Shown in pieces: positions 49,400 through 59,300 of a DNA stretch of 64,000 nucleotides; position 1 is the stretch's first letter, and each line of letters begins with the position of its first letter. This stretch comes from Vibrio galatheae (GTDB lineage: Bacteria > Pseudomonadota > Gammaproteobacteria > Enterobacterales > Vibrionaceae): NCBI RefSeq assembly GCF_000967545.1, contig NZ_JXXV01000027.1:1-64000 (forward strand), given 5' to 3'. The notes beneath the pieces are model-generated. The model saw only the letters and a list, made by a program, of their open reading frames with translations. It was not told the DNA's origin and did not search any database. The position numbers and the translations under genes were made by a program.

Positions 49400-51113
49400 A
49401 TTAAGAAAACGCCTCGGTGACTTACTGGTAGAAGAAGGCATTATTACTGAGCAGCAAGTGGAACAGGCACTCAGCGCACAAAAGACGTCAGGCCGTAAGC
49501 TGGGGGCAACACTGATTGAACTCGGTTTTTTGACCGAACATCAAATGCTGTCGTTTCTTTCCCAACAGCTCAATATTCCACTGATTGATTTGAATCGCGC
49601 AGATGTTGATATTGACGCTGTACAACTGCTGTCGGAAGTTCACGCTAGGCGTCTACGCGCTTTAGTCATTGGCCGAGACATGGACACCTTGCGTGTGGCG
49701 ATGAGTGATCCCGCTGACCTATTTGCTCAAGAAGCTCTGCTTGGTCAATTGTCTCAATACGCTATCGAGTTTGTCATCGCTCCTGAAGGACAGTTGGTGG
49801 AAGGGTTTGATCGCTATTACCGCCGAACCAAAGAAATTGCGTCCTTCGCTGAACAGCTACAGGCTGAGCATCAAGTCACAGAAGCGTTTGATTTTAATAT
49901 AGAGGGTGAAGATAGCGACGAAGTGACTGTCGTTAAACTGATTAACTCTCTATTTGAAGATGCGATTCAAGTTGGCGCATCGGACATTCATATCGAGCCA
50001 GACTCAGATGTATTACGCCTACGTCAGCGTATTGATGGTGTATTACACGAGACCTTACTCAGCGAAGTGAATATTGCCTCAGCGCTCGTATTACGTTTAA
50101 AGCTGATGGCCAACCTCGATATTTCAGAAAAACGCCTACCACAGGATGGACGTTTTAACATTCGCTCCAAAGGACAATCGGTTGATATTCGTATGTCGAC
50201 GATGCCAGTCCAATACGGTGAATCGGTGGTGATGCGTTTACTCAATCAGTCATCTGGTGTACGTAAACTGGAAGAGTCAGGTATACCACCTCATCTACTT
50301 GAAAGGCTACGACGTCAACTGCGTCGTCCTCATGGCATGATTCTCGTCACTGGGCCAACGGGTTCAGGCAAAACGACCACCCTTTATGGCGCACTCAACG
50401 AGCTGAATGAACCGGGTAAAAAAATCATCACTGCCGAAGACCCAGTTGAATATCGTTTACCGCGAGTGAACCAAGTGCAGGTTAATCCTAAGATTGACCT
50501 CGATTTTTCAACCGTATTGAGAACCTTCCTCCGTCAAGATCCGGATATTATTCTGGTGGGGGAGATGCGAGATCAAGAAACGGTAGAAATAGGCTTACGA
50601 GCCGCGCTGACAGGTCACTTAGTTCTCAGCACGCTGCATACTAATGACGCAATAGACAGTGCTTTGCGTATGATGGATATGGGCGCACCGGGGTACTTAG
50701 TCGCGAGTTCAGTACGTGCCGTTGTCGCGCAGCGACTGGTGCGTAAGGTGTGCTCGGACTGTAAAACCGAAGCGCCGTTGGATGATGCGCGTAAACAGTG
50801 GTTGGCGCAGCGTTTCCCAAATCAAGTCAGTGCGAGTTTTGTTAAAGGTCGTGGGTGTCAAAAATGCAATCTAACCGGTTATCGTGGCCGAATCGGCGTC
50901 TTCGAGATGTTAGAGCTGGAGCAAGAGATGATGGATATGCTGCGGGCAAATGACGCGGTTGGCTTCTCGAAAGTCGCTCGTCAGTCAGCAAGCTATAAAC
51001 CGTTACTCGCCTCGGCGATGGAGTTGGCATTGCAAGGTACGATCAGTTTAAGTGAAGTGATGAGTCTAGGTGAAGGAGACTCATCGGGTTACGCACAAGC
51101 AATTTATATCTAG
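49389..51113 (+). CDS. mshE: MSHA pilus extension ATPase MshE
   Basis: 574-residue hexameric ATPase (GspE/PilB family) powering pilus extension. The N-terminal MshEN domain has two c-di-GMP-binding motifs, beginning RLGDLLVEEGIITEQQVEQA (about residues 9-28) and KLGATLIELGFLTEHQMLSF (about 38-57). MshE of V. cholerae is a proven c-di-GMP receptor. The ATPase core has Walker A GPTGSGKTTT near residue 322, the Asp box, Walker B DIILVGEMRD and a CxxC...CxxC zinc site (CSDC...CQKC). The start is GTG at 49389 with GAGGAG upstream, inside the end of mshN. Confidence 0.96.
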   Translation: MKIKLRKRLGDLLVEEGIITEQQVEQALSAQKTSGRKLGATLIELGFLTEHQMLSFLSQQLNIPLIDLNRADVDIDAVQLLSEVHARRLRALVIGRDMDTLRVAMSDPADLFAQEALLGQLSQYAIEFVIAPEGQLVEGFDRYYRRTKEIASFAEQLQAEHQVTEAFDFNIEGEDSDEVTVVKLINSLFEDAIQVGASDIHIEPDSDVLRLRQRIDGVLHETLLSEVNIASALVLRLKLMANLDISEKRLPQDGRFNIRSKGQSVDIRMSTMPVQYGESVVMRLLNQSSGVRKLEESGIPPHLLERLRRQLRRPHGMILVTGPTGSGKTTTLYGALNELNEPGKKIITAEDPVEYRLPRVNQVQVNPKIDLDFSTVLRTFLRQDPDIILVGEMRDQETVEIGLRAALTGHLVLSTLHTNDAIDSALRMMDMGAPGYLVASSVRAVVAQRLVRKVCSDCKTEAPLDDARKQWLAQRFPNQVSASFVKGRGCQKCNLTGYRGRIGVFEMLELEQEMMDMLRANDAVGFSKVARQSASYKPLLASAMELALQGTISLSEVMSLGEGDSSGYAQAIYI

Positions 51114-51121
51114 GGTAGAGA

Positions 51122-52342
51122 ATGAAAAGCTTTCGATACCAAGGGCGAAACCTAGATGGCAGTGCTGCGTCGGGGCAGATAGAAGCGCCAACCCAAGAGG
51201 CGGCCGCTGAGCAGTTGATGGGCAAAGGGATTATTCCAATTAACATCTCTTCCCATACCAGTAAGGGTGTGGTCAGTGTCGACTTGAAAGCGCTGTTAAC
51301 GCCAGCTATCCCGCTTGAAGTGTTAGTGATCTTTTGTCGTCAACTGTACAGCCTGACTAAAGCAGGGGTACCTTTGCTAAGGTCGATGAAGGGCTTGAGT
51401 CAAAACAGCGCCAATAAGCAGCTTCAGACCGCTCTAGAAGATGTCACACAAGAGTTGACCAACGGGCGAAGTTTGTCAGCCTCGATGCAACTCTTTCCCA
51501 AAGTATTTAGCCCGCTGTTTGTTTCTATGATCCATGTTGGTGAGAATACCGGTCGGCTCGATCAAGCCTTGCTGCAATTGGCGAATTACTATGAACAAGA
51601 GGTAGAAACGCGCAAACGGATCAAAACGGCGATGCGCTATCCGACATTTGTGATCAGCTTTATCGTCATCGCCTTGTTTATTCTTAACGTCAAAGTGATC
51701 CCGCAGTTTTCGAGTATGTTTGAACGTTTTGGCGTCGATCTTCCGCTCCCGACGCGTATTTTGATCAATACGTCAGGTTTTTTTGTCAACTATTGGCCAA
51801 TGATGATTGCCGTTATTGTGGGGAGCCTGTTTGGTTTTCGGGCATGGTTGAGTACGGCGAAAGGGAGAGAAACGTGGGACAGATGGCGCCTTAAAATGCC
51901 AGTCGTTGGCGAGCTGATCAATCGCGCTCAGTTATCACGTTTTTCACGTACATTCGCCTTAATGCTAAAAGCTGGCGTACCATTGAACCAATCTTTAGCG
52001 CTCTCTGCTGAGGCACTTGGTAATAAATATCTTGAGAATCGTTTAATGGAAATGAAAGCATCGATTGAGGCAGGTGGCGCCATCTCTTCGACGGCAATCA
52101 ATAGTGGCGTATTTACGCCACTCGTCATTCAAATGATCAGCGTGGGTGAAGAAACAGGTCGAATTGATGAGTTACTGCTTGAGGTCGCGGACTTTTATGA
52201 TCGAGAAGTGGATTACGATCTCAAGACTCTTACGGCAAGAATTGAGCCTATTCTGTTGGTGATAGTGGCTGGAATGGTATTGATTCTCGCACTCGGAATC
52301 TTTCTGCCGATGTGGGGAATGCTGGATGCGATTAAAGGGTAG
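51122..52342 (+). CDS. mshG: MSHA platform protein MshG (GspF/PilC family)
   Basis: 406-residue polytopic inner-membrane protein, the platform on which the ATPase acts. Two GspF domains are visible (about 70-192 and 272-394), each with the family pattern FCRQLYSLTKAGVPLLRSMK and FSRTFALMLKAGVPLNQSLA. Three membrane segments lie at about 170-190, 220-240 and 372-395. The C-terminus ends shortly after LILALGIFLPMWGMLDAIKG. The ATG is eight bases after the mshE stop. mshF begins inside its last codons. Confidence 0.95.
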   Translation: MKSFRYQGRNLDGSAASGQIEAPTQEAAAEQLMGKGIIPINISSHTSKGVVSVDLKALLTPAIPLEVLVIFCRQLYSLTKAGVPLLRSMKGLSQNSANKQLQTALEDVTQELTNGRSLSASMQLFPKVFSPLFVSMIHVGENTGRLDQALLQLANYYEQEVETRKRIKTAMRYPTFVISFIVIALFILNVKVIPQFSSMFERFGVDLPLPTRILINTSGFFVNYWPMMIAVIVGSLFGFRAWLSTAKGRETWDRWRLKMPVVGELINRAQLSRFSRTFALMLKAGVPLNQSLALSAEALGNKYLENRLMEMKASIEAGGAISSTAINSGVFTPLVIQMISVGEETGRIDELLLEVADFYDREVDYDLKTLTARIEPILLVIVAGMVLILALGIFLPMWGMLDAIKG

Positions 52343-52805
52343 TCTGGTTCGCTATATCGAGCGCTCTCGGCTTGCGATTTGGTTGCTGGTTATCACTTGT
52401 TTGATCATGAGCTTTATGTTGGTGTGGCAAAACGTGGTTAAAGAAGCCGACCAATCTGCCATGTTGCTTGCAAGTCAGCGAATTGTAGAGCGAGCCAGTT
52501 ACTACAAGCAACAGTGGTTGCTGGCTGGGCAACAGCCGTCTTTAACGATTGAAGGCCAAACGTTGAACTACACTAACATGGGGTGGGTTAAACCTTTGGA
52601 CGATAAGCAACAAGTGGATTGTGTGTTGTGGCTTGATATTTTGCATCCGCAACATGAAATGATGGGAGCGAAACCTATCGCGATTGAAAACAAGACTGAT
52701 GCGAGTGACTTTTGGTGTGAGTACTTTTTGTCAAACAATACCATGATCTCTATCAGTTTGATTGATAATAAATTTATAGCAAAGGCTGGTTTCTTGGCGC
52801 AGTAG
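52326..52805 (+). CDS. mshF: MSHA biogenesis protein MshF
   Basis: 159-residue protein with one N-terminal membrane helix (about 17-36, IWLLVITCLIMSFMLVW) and a periplasmic remainder. The layout resembles a minor pilin helix, but there is no Gly-Phe prepilin cleavage site, so it is not a standard prepilin. The gene sits between mshG and mshB as in V. cholerae, which is the main basis for the name. It overlaps mshG by 17 bases. No function is established. Confidence 0.8.
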   Translation: MRLKGSLVRYIERSRLAIWLLVITCLIMSFMLVWQNVVKEADQSAMLLASQRIVERASYYKQQWLLAGQQPSLTIEGQTLNYTNMGWVKPLDDKQQVDCVLWLDILHPQHEMMGAKPIAIENKTDASDFWCEYFLSNNTMISISLIDNKFIAKAGFLAQ

Positions 52806-52883
52806 TATTATTGACACTTTCAATATGGCGTATTAGTGCAAGTTCCGTATAATGCTAGGTACAAAACTGTAGGTAATGAATAT

Positions 52884-53450
52884 ATGTCAAACAAACAGTC
52901 TGGTTTCTCGTTAGTTGAGCTGGTTGTCGTGATCGTGGTAGTGGGTTTATTAGCGGTCGCAGCCTTACCGCGTTTTCTTGATGTCACGGATGAAGCGAAA
53001 AAAGCCAGTGTAGAAGGTGTTGCTGGTGGCTATGCCACAGGTGTGTTATCTGCAAGAGCGCAATGGGAAGCAGAAGCAAGACCGTCAATTACTATCGGAA
53101 CGGATGTTCGCAATACCGTAAACTATGATGGTGTTGATTTTTGGCTAACCAGTAGCAGCCAGTCGGGTGGTGACTTTAGAGATGGCTACCCGTATGCGGT
53201 GAATACCGACAACGCTACTTTTCCTACTAGTTTAACTAATGAAATCTGTATAGATTTGATGGAAAATTTACTTCAGAATCCGCCACAAGTGGGGACGGTA
53301 ACCCAAGCTCAAGCGGATTCTAATATTAAGTATTCAGCACAAGCAGATAATGCTGCCTCGACTTGTACTTATATTCAACAAGAAGGCAATAGCGAACATC
53401 AGTTTGTCTATGAAATTGAAACAGGTCGCGTGACCGTAACCCTGCAGTAA
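52884..53450 (+). CDS. mshB: MSHA minor pilin MshB
   Basis: 188-residue type IV prepilin. A short leader MSNKQSG is followed by the cleavage site G^FSLVEL with Glu at +5 and a 20-residue hydrophobic helix (VVVIVVVGLLAVAALPRFLD). The C-terminal head has a cysteine pair (CIDL and CTYI) likely to form the D-region disulfide. The ATG at 52884 is used because an in-frame start at 52836 would lengthen the leader beyond type IVa norms. It lies directly before mshA and closely resembles it at the N-terminus. Confidence 0.9.
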   Translation: MSNKQSGFSLVELVVVIVVVGLLAVAALPRFLDVTDEAKKASVEGVAGGYATGVLSARAQWEAEARPSITIGTDVRNTVNYDGVDFWLTSSSQSGGDFRDGYPYAVNTDNATFPTSLTNEICIDLMENLLQNPPQVGTVTQAQADSNIKYSAQADNAASTCTYIQQEGNSEHQFVYEIETGRVTVTLQ

Positions 53451-53484
53451 CGCTGCAGATAACCATTAAAGAGAGATTTTTACT

Positions 53485-53970
53485 ATGAAACGACAAGGTG
53501 GTTTCACCCTAATTGAGTTAGTGGTGGTAATTGTTATTCTGGGTATTCTTGCTGTGACAGCGGCGCCGCGATTTTTAAACCTGCAAGATGATGCTCGCCA
53601 AGCGACGCTAGAAGGCTTCCGTGGTGCGGTAGCTGGTGCAATGGGCATTTCGTACGGGCGCGCAGCTATTGACGGTATAGAAACAGTTCAGTGGGTAACA
53701 GGAACGTCTGAAAATGAGATAGATGGAATCCAGCACTCGTTTGGTTATCCGATTGCTGATAACGACGACGGCATTGGGGCTGCCGTTGATCAATCAGGTG
53801 ACTTTATTGTGATTTCAGATACAGGTGACAGCGGTTCGAATGCTGCGTCAATCGTATATGGTTTTGAAAACTATACTGGTGCTTGTGTTGTATATACAGA
53901 AGCGAACTCTGCCACTGAGCCTGCTACAGTAGTACTGTCAACTACTACTGCTACGTGTACTCCTCCATAA
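53485..53970 (+). CDS. mshA: MSHA major pilin MshA
   Basis: 161-residue prepilin, the main subunit of the mannose-sensitive haemagglutinin pilus used for surface attachment. The leader MKRQGG and cleavage site G^FTLIEL (Glu+5) are classic type IVa. The helix continues [20 protein letters not shown]. The globular head is rich in Gly, Ser, Thr and acid residues, and two cysteines near the C-terminus (ACVVY and ATCTPP) can form the disulfide. GAGAG lies near the expected ribosome-site distance. A strong terminator follows, consistent with an abundant separate transcript. Confidence 0.95.
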   Translation: MKRQGGFTLIELVVVIVILGILAVTAAPRFLNLQDDARQATLEGFRGAVAGAMGISYGRAAIDGIETVQWVTGTSENEIDGIQHSFGYPIADNDDGIGAAVDQSGDFIVISDTGDSGSNAASIVYGFENYTGACVVYTEANSATEPATVVLSTTTATCTPP

Positions 53971-53982
53971 AGTCTACATTTT

Positions 53983-54012
53983 GTAAAGGCCAGCATCGCT
54001 GGCCTTTTTCTT
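53983..54012 (+). terminator. Intrinsic terminator after mshA
   Basis: Perfect 10-bp stem AAAGGCCAGC/GCTGGCCTTT (53985-54007) with a 3-base loop and a T-run. It separates the major pilin transcript from mshCDOPQ, which probably depend on read-through or a promoter at about 54040-54100. Confidence 0.92.
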
Positions 54013-54119
54013 ATCTATAGTAATATTAAGATCTCTTATCAAAATCCCTTAAAAAACAATGGCTATAGGCTTATTTGGTATATACTCAATGGATATATCT
54101 TACCTCCATGGAAAGGGTC

Positions 54120-54623
54120 ATGGTTAATAGCAAGCTTGCAGGGTTCACCTTAGTTGAATTGATCGTCGTAATTTTGTTGGTGTCGATCGTTTCGGTTTAT
54201 GCTTCAAGCCGTTATTTCGGTGCCAGTAGTGTTGACAGCCATCTCATCGAGAGTGAGTTGCTCTCTTCCCTTCGTTTAACTCAGTTACGCGCTATGCATC
54301 GCAATGGCTTTTGTGGTCGCTGGCTTGTTGAAGCCAATCAAGCTGCCCATGTTTCTCCAAGCAAAAGTTCGAATGTTTGCGTCAGTAGTATTCGAGATAG
54401 TGGAGTTGAGAACGATACTTTGGATAGCAGTTTCGTCGATGCGGGCCTAAATGGAACAGTGCTTTCCTTAACGACTAATAATGCTACCAACTATATCGAC
54501 TTCAATAGCTTAGGTCGTCCTGCACAATGTACCACTAGCAGTTGTCAATTACGCTGGACGGTGAGTTCGGGGGCGTCAGGACTTATCTGCATCAATACTG
54601 AAGGGGGCATCTATGCGTGTTAA
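54120..54623 (+). CDS. mshC: MSHA minor pilin MshC
   Basis: 167-residue prepilin-like protein. The leader MVNSKLAG is followed by G^FTLVEL and a hydrophobic helix (IVVILLVSIVSVYASSRYFG). It is of the GspH/FimT class. The cysteines in NGFCGRW, SNVCVSS, AQCTTSSCQL and GLICINTEGGIYAC are unusually many. Alternative in-frame ATGs at 54075 and 54108 would give overlong leaders, and GGAAAGG precedes the ATG at 54120. It overlaps mshD by 11 bases. It is the first gene after the mshA terminator. Confidence 0.88.
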   Translation: MVNSKLAGFTLVELIVVILLVSIVSVYASSRYFGASSVDSHLIESELLSSLRLTQLRAMHRNGFCGRWLVEANQAAHVSPSKSSNVCVSSIRDSGVENDTLDSSFVDAGLNGTVLSLTTNNATNYIDFNSLGRPAQCTTSSCQLRWTVSSGASGLICINTEGGIYAC

Positions 54624-55164
54624 CGCCAAAGGCTTCACTTTAGTTGAGATGGTCATCGTCATAGTGATTATGGCTATTGCGGTCACGGGTATTACAGCGT
54701 CCTTATTTCCTCTTGGTCGGCAAAGTGTTGAGCAAATCGCTGCGGTAAAGGCGGCAGAACTAGGCCGGGCCGTGATGGATGAAGTGGTTGGTCGAAACTT
54801 TGATGAAAAGTCTGGTCCGTACGGTGGGCTACCAGAGTGCATCCCCAAAACTATTGCGGATGCAGAGTCATGTACGTTACCAAATCAACTTGGTGCAGAT
54901 GGTGAGCCGACTAAATCAGCATATAACGATGTGGATGATTTTCATGGCTTAAGTGGTTTGGCTACCGACGTATTAGATAACACCTTAAGTGCTGGTTACA
55001 ACGGTTACTATATTGATATTCAAGTCTTCTATGAGCAAGACAGTAGCGGCACTATGCTAGGGCAAGTGTCGAATGTAGCGACAAACTACAAGCGCATAAA
55101 CGTCGTTATTACCGATAGACAGGGTAACAAATATCCGTTTGCCACTACACGAGGTAACTTCTAA
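54613..55164 (+). CDS. mshD: MSHA minor pilin MshD
   Basis: 183-residue prepilin-like protein of the PilV/GspI type. The leader MRVNAKG precedes G^FTLVEM and the helix VIVIVIMAIAVTGITASLFP. The globular part has CIPKTIADAESC, a likely disulfide. It starts within the end of mshC and its stop overlaps the start of mshO by one base (TAATG), so the set is translationally coupled. It probably belongs to the pilus tip or initiation complex, by analogy to other minor pilins. Confidence 0.88.
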   Translation: MRVNAKGFTLVEMVIVIVIMAIAVTGITASLFPLGRQSVEQIAAVKAAELGRAVMDEVVGRNFDEKSGPYGGLPECIPKTIADAESCTLPNQLGADGEPTKSAYNDVDDFHGLSGLATDVLDNTLSAGYNGYYIDIQVFYEQDSSGTMLGQVSNVATNYKRINVVITDRQGNKYPFATTRGNF

Positions 55165-55952
55165 TGCGAGTGCGAGGTTTTACCTTAATTGAGATGGTTG
55201 CATCTATTGTGTTGCTTGGCGTGGTTGGGCTGTTTCTTGGGGAAGTTATTCGCCAGTCATTGGTGCTTTTTTCTGACACATCATCACGTGAGGCTCTCGT
55301 TCAGCAAGGGCGGTTTGTAACTGAGAGGCTAAGGCGAGAGCTCCGAGAAGCGGTACCTAATAGCGTTGTCGTCAATGGTGATGGTAGTTGCATTGAGTTT
55401 GTCCCAATCGTAAACAGTGGCCTTTATCAGCAGCTACCAGTCGTGGGGAGTAGTGATACGCTGCGTGTGCTACCCATTACCAAGCAGATCACTGCCAATG
55501 ATCGTCTTACTATTTATCCAACCTCTAATTCGGAACTAAGAGCAACACCTACTGGGAGTGGTCAGGTGACTGTGATTGAGAATGATGTAACATTTACAAC
55601 ACCAGTGCCACCAGCAACTTGGTCGATGGTTGATATCGATCTTACTCCACCAACTGTGTTTACCAATGGCTCCCCAGCTAACCGCTTTTATATCTATAAT
55701 CAATTAGTTGCGTTTTGTAAGTTTGGTAGCACACTAAATCGATACTCCGGCTACCCTTTAGGGCGACTTGACTTAGATCCCGTGTATTTGGGAGCCCCTA
55801 CTAAAATGGTTGAGAATTTATCGGGTGCAAATTTTGTTGTTGAACAACCTCAATTACAGAGAAATGGTTTGATAAAAATGGAGCTAATATTTGAAGCGAA
55901 AGGGGAGCAGGTAAGGTTTGACCATGATGCACTTATCTACAACACGCCATAA
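55164..55952 (+). CDS. mshO: MSHA minor pilin MshO
   Basis: 262-residue prepilin-like protein of the PilW/GspJ type. It has a very short leader MRVRG, the cleavage site G^FTLIEM, and the helix VASIVLLGVVGLFLGEVIRQ. The N-terminal stalk continues into RFVTERLRRELREAVPNSV, a typical GspJ-like segment. It is larger than the other minor pilins here, as expected for this class. Its start is joined to mshD by a one-base overlap, and its end overlaps mshP by 29 bases. Confidence 0.9.
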   Translation: MRVRGFTLIEMVASIVLLGVVGLFLGEVIRQSLVLFSDTSSREALVQQGRFVTERLRRELREAVPNSVVVNGDGSCIEFVPIVNSGLYQQLPVVGSSDTLRVLPITKQITANDRLTIYPTSNSELRATPTGSGQVTVIENDVTFTTPVPPATWSMVDIDLTPPTVFTNGSPANRFYIYNQLVAFCKFGSTLNRYSGYPLGRLDLDPVYLGAPTKMVENLSGANFVVEQPQLQRNGLIKMELIFEAKGEQVRFDHDALIYNTP

Positions 55953-56349
55953 GCAGCAAGGCAGCGGGCTAATATTAGTCGTGTTCATTATTGTTGTTGT
56001 GCTCGGCTTAGTTGCTTTGACTGCCAACCGAAATCAACAGCGCAATAGTGACCAATTGCTTGCGTCTGTTATCGGTACACGCGCTGAAATGGCTGCAAGA
56101 TCCGGCGCTCAAATAGAGATTAGTCGTTACTATCTAACCACCACAGGCAGCTGCCGTTCGGGCTCCGAGCAAACTCTGGAATTTGAAGGTGAAGGCCTAG
56201 CGCAATGTCGTGCTAAGGTAACTTGCCTGGATGTCGGTATCTTAGATAGTGGGAAACGTGTCTATCAGTTGACCTCCACGGGTAGCTGTACCGTTGGTGA
56301 TTGGGTACATCAGCGAGTAATTGAAGTAGGACTTAGTGATGATAGTTAG
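55924..56349 (+). CDS. mshP: MSHA pilin-like protein MshP
   Basis: 141-residue protein of the PilX/GspK-like class. A polar head (MMHLSTTRHKQQGSG) precedes the helix LILVVFIIVVVLGLVALTAN. The prepilin site is non-canonical (GSG^LILVV, with no Glu at +5), as is usual for GspK-like tip pilins. C-terminal cysteines occur at GSCRSG, AQCRAKVTCLD and GSCTVG. The ATG at 55924 is favoured by an AGG seven bases upstream; a TTG at 55918 and an ATG at 55927 are alternatives. It overlaps mshO by 29 bases and mshQ by 11. Confidence 0.85.
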   Translation: MMHLSTTRHKQQGSGLILVVFIIVVVLGLVALTANRNQQRNSDQLLASVIGTRAEMAARSGAQIEISRYYLTTTGSCRSGSEQTLEFEGEGLAQCRAKVTCLDVGILDSGKRVYQLTSTGSCTVGDWVHQRVIEVGLSDDS

Positions 56350-59300
56350 ACGAATTTTTCTTTTAATGCTTGGTTGTATTGTGCTGCCAAGTTTTGCTGC
56401 GACTAACTATGTCTTATCACCCGGTATGGACCTTTCTGATTTGCCTAGTTGTTCTACTAACAATTGGGATATCAACCCCTTTACTAATGTGTATCACTGC
56501 CGAAATGGTAAAGTAGAACTAGATACGAGAGACAGCATAGAGGCAAGCAGCAACTCAGTTTTAAAGGCGGATGATGGTTTTAGTTTTGATGGTAAAAATA
56601 CGATAGGTTCGCCATCTGCTCGAATAGATCTGGAATCTTCATGGGGTTCGATAGATTGGTCTGAGAATGCCAACAAACTCTATGGTGGGATTACTGCAAA
56701 CTCGAGTGACATCTCACTAGAAGATGTTGAGGTTACAGGAGGAGTAGTTACAGGCGGAGATATCGATATTAAAGATAGCTCGATCGGCGGTGAAGTAAGT
56801 TCTAGCAATAACAAGGTGACGATAAAAGACAGTGATGTTGGTGGGAACATCAATGCCAGTGGCGATATTGTTATTGAAGGTGTGGAAGTAGCGGGGAGCA
56901 TTACAACACCAAATAATCAGATCACGATCAAAGACTCGGATGTGGCTGGAGATATCTATGCCAACGGCGATATTGTTATTGAAGAATCAGAAGTTACGGG
57001 AAATATTACAACTCCAAACAATAAAATAACGATAAAAGAATCAGATGTTGTCGGTAATATTAGTGCCAATGGCGATGTCGTGATCGAAGATTCGAATATT
57101 CGCGGAAACATCATCAGTACTAACAATAAAGTCGAATTGAAAGACGGTACACAAGTAATTGGTGATGTAACGGCGGGGCAACCCAATTGGGGTACGGTTT
57201 ATGTAAAAGACGGCAGTTCCGTGGTCGGTACGTGTCTCTATCGCACAGAACCTGAGAATGCTTGTAATTCAGCAGATTTACCGGAGCCTGTAGCTCTTTA
57301 TCACTTAGAAGAGAGCTGGACTGGTGCCAATGGTGAAGTCAAAGATAGTTCTGGGAATGGACTGCATGGGCGGGCCTACAATGGAGCGAGTACAGAGCCT
57401 GCTTCAAGTAACTCAGCGTTACCTGCGATAGATATGATGGGCACTTGTGGCTACGGTTCATTTGTTAATTCACAAGACCAGTATGTAGAAATTACTGATA
57501 ACAGTTTATTGGATATGGATGGATCTTTTACTGTATCAGCATGGATCTATCCTAAGAGCCTGCCTGATAGTGATCTATTCAGTATTGTTTCTAAAGACAG
57601 CAACTTTGAGTTCCATTTGAACTCTGATGGTAAGATTTTTTGGTGGTGGCTGGATGAAGACGGGGATGAACACTCAATTACGAGTAATAAGTCTGTAAGT
57701 CTCGACCAATGGAGCTTTATTACAATTCGTTATGATGAAGATAAAGAACGTGCAGAGCTCTACATTGACGCTAAAAAACGCGGAAACAGAAAGTCTGAGC
57801 AGCCTGAGATAAACTCAAAGCCTCTTCAAATTGGTCACGAGGGATACCCCGGTAGGGCGTTTGACGGTTTCATAGATGAAGTTCAGATCTTTGATATCGC
57901 ATTAAGCAAGCAACAGATACAAGTACTGATGGAGCAACGACACGAATGTTCGTCGTCTCCAGAGCTACAGTGTTTTACAGACGACTTCAATAATGGATCG
58001 TTGTCAGATCTTTGGGTCACTTCAACCAGTAAAGGTTCGTTTACCCCTGGAATTGTTAATAATCGTTTACGATTCACTGAAGCGGTAAGGAACCAAGCCA
58101 CAGCTTCGAGTTACCAGCGACTATTCCCTGCTAGAGATAACTTAGTAGAGGTTGAGTTTGATCACTTTGCTTATGGTGGCAATGGAGCTGATGGTATTGC
58201 TATCGTCCTCTCTGATGCGACGGTAACACCATCGGCAGGTGCTTTTGGTGGCCCTCTAGGCTATGGGTTTAAACGAAATGAACCGGGTTTTTCTGGCGGT
58301 TGGCTCGGTGTAGGTATTGATGAGTATGGTAATTTCTCCAACGAAGGCGGTACAGGTTCTGAACCTGGGCGCAGACGTCAATCTGTCGCATTGAGAGGTT
58401 CGGGGGTTGGAGAGACGGGTTACAAGTACTTAGCTGGCGCTTGTAACAATGGTAACTCTAATCAGAGTGGAAACTGCTTAGACCCTAAAGTAGATGATAA
58501 CAATACGTCAGATCCTAGTCAGGTGCATCGCTATAAAATAGTAGTGGATTCTCGCAACACTGGTCAATCGAACGTAGAAATTTTCCGTCGTATTGGTGCT
58601 GGTAGTAATTGGCAAACTATTGTTGGCCCAATTGATGTGTTAGCTAGCCAGTACGCGCAGTCACCTATTCCTGAAGACTTTTTGCTTTCAATCACTGGTT
58701 CTACTGGTGGTTCTCGAAACAACCATGAAATTGATAACTTCCAAGTCTGTGCTCTAAATTCTCGCCCTATTGAAGACCAAATCGATCATTTTAGGTTCAG
58801 TCACACAGGGTCAGGATTAACGTGTAACGCAGAAGAAGTCACTATTCAAGCGTGTAAAAATAGTACCTGTAGTGAGCTTTACACCGGCTCGGTTACAGCA
58901 ACTCTGACCCCGAGTAGCGTCTCTGGTGGCGGTGGATGGGTTGGAGGTAACGAAGTTACTTTTTCCGGGGGGAGCGCTAAGTTTGACTTGCGTAAAAACC
59001 AGCCCGGTACCGTCACAATTGGTGTCAGTGGTTCATCTCCAACAACCAAACCGTTTTCAACTACCTTGTGTAGTAGTGGTGGCTCTGCCTTTGCCAGTGA
59101 TAAATGTGCTATCTCTTTCCAAGAGAGTGGTTTTGTAGTTGATGTTGCAGATATGTATGCCAATAGTGCAGCGACAGCAGTGATAAAGGCGGTTAAGGCG
59201 AGTGATAGCTCTCAGCAGTGTGTACCGAGCTTTGGCAATGTTACAAAGAAGGTAGGATTTTGGAGCACGTATATAAGCCCAGATATTGATAATGTGATTG

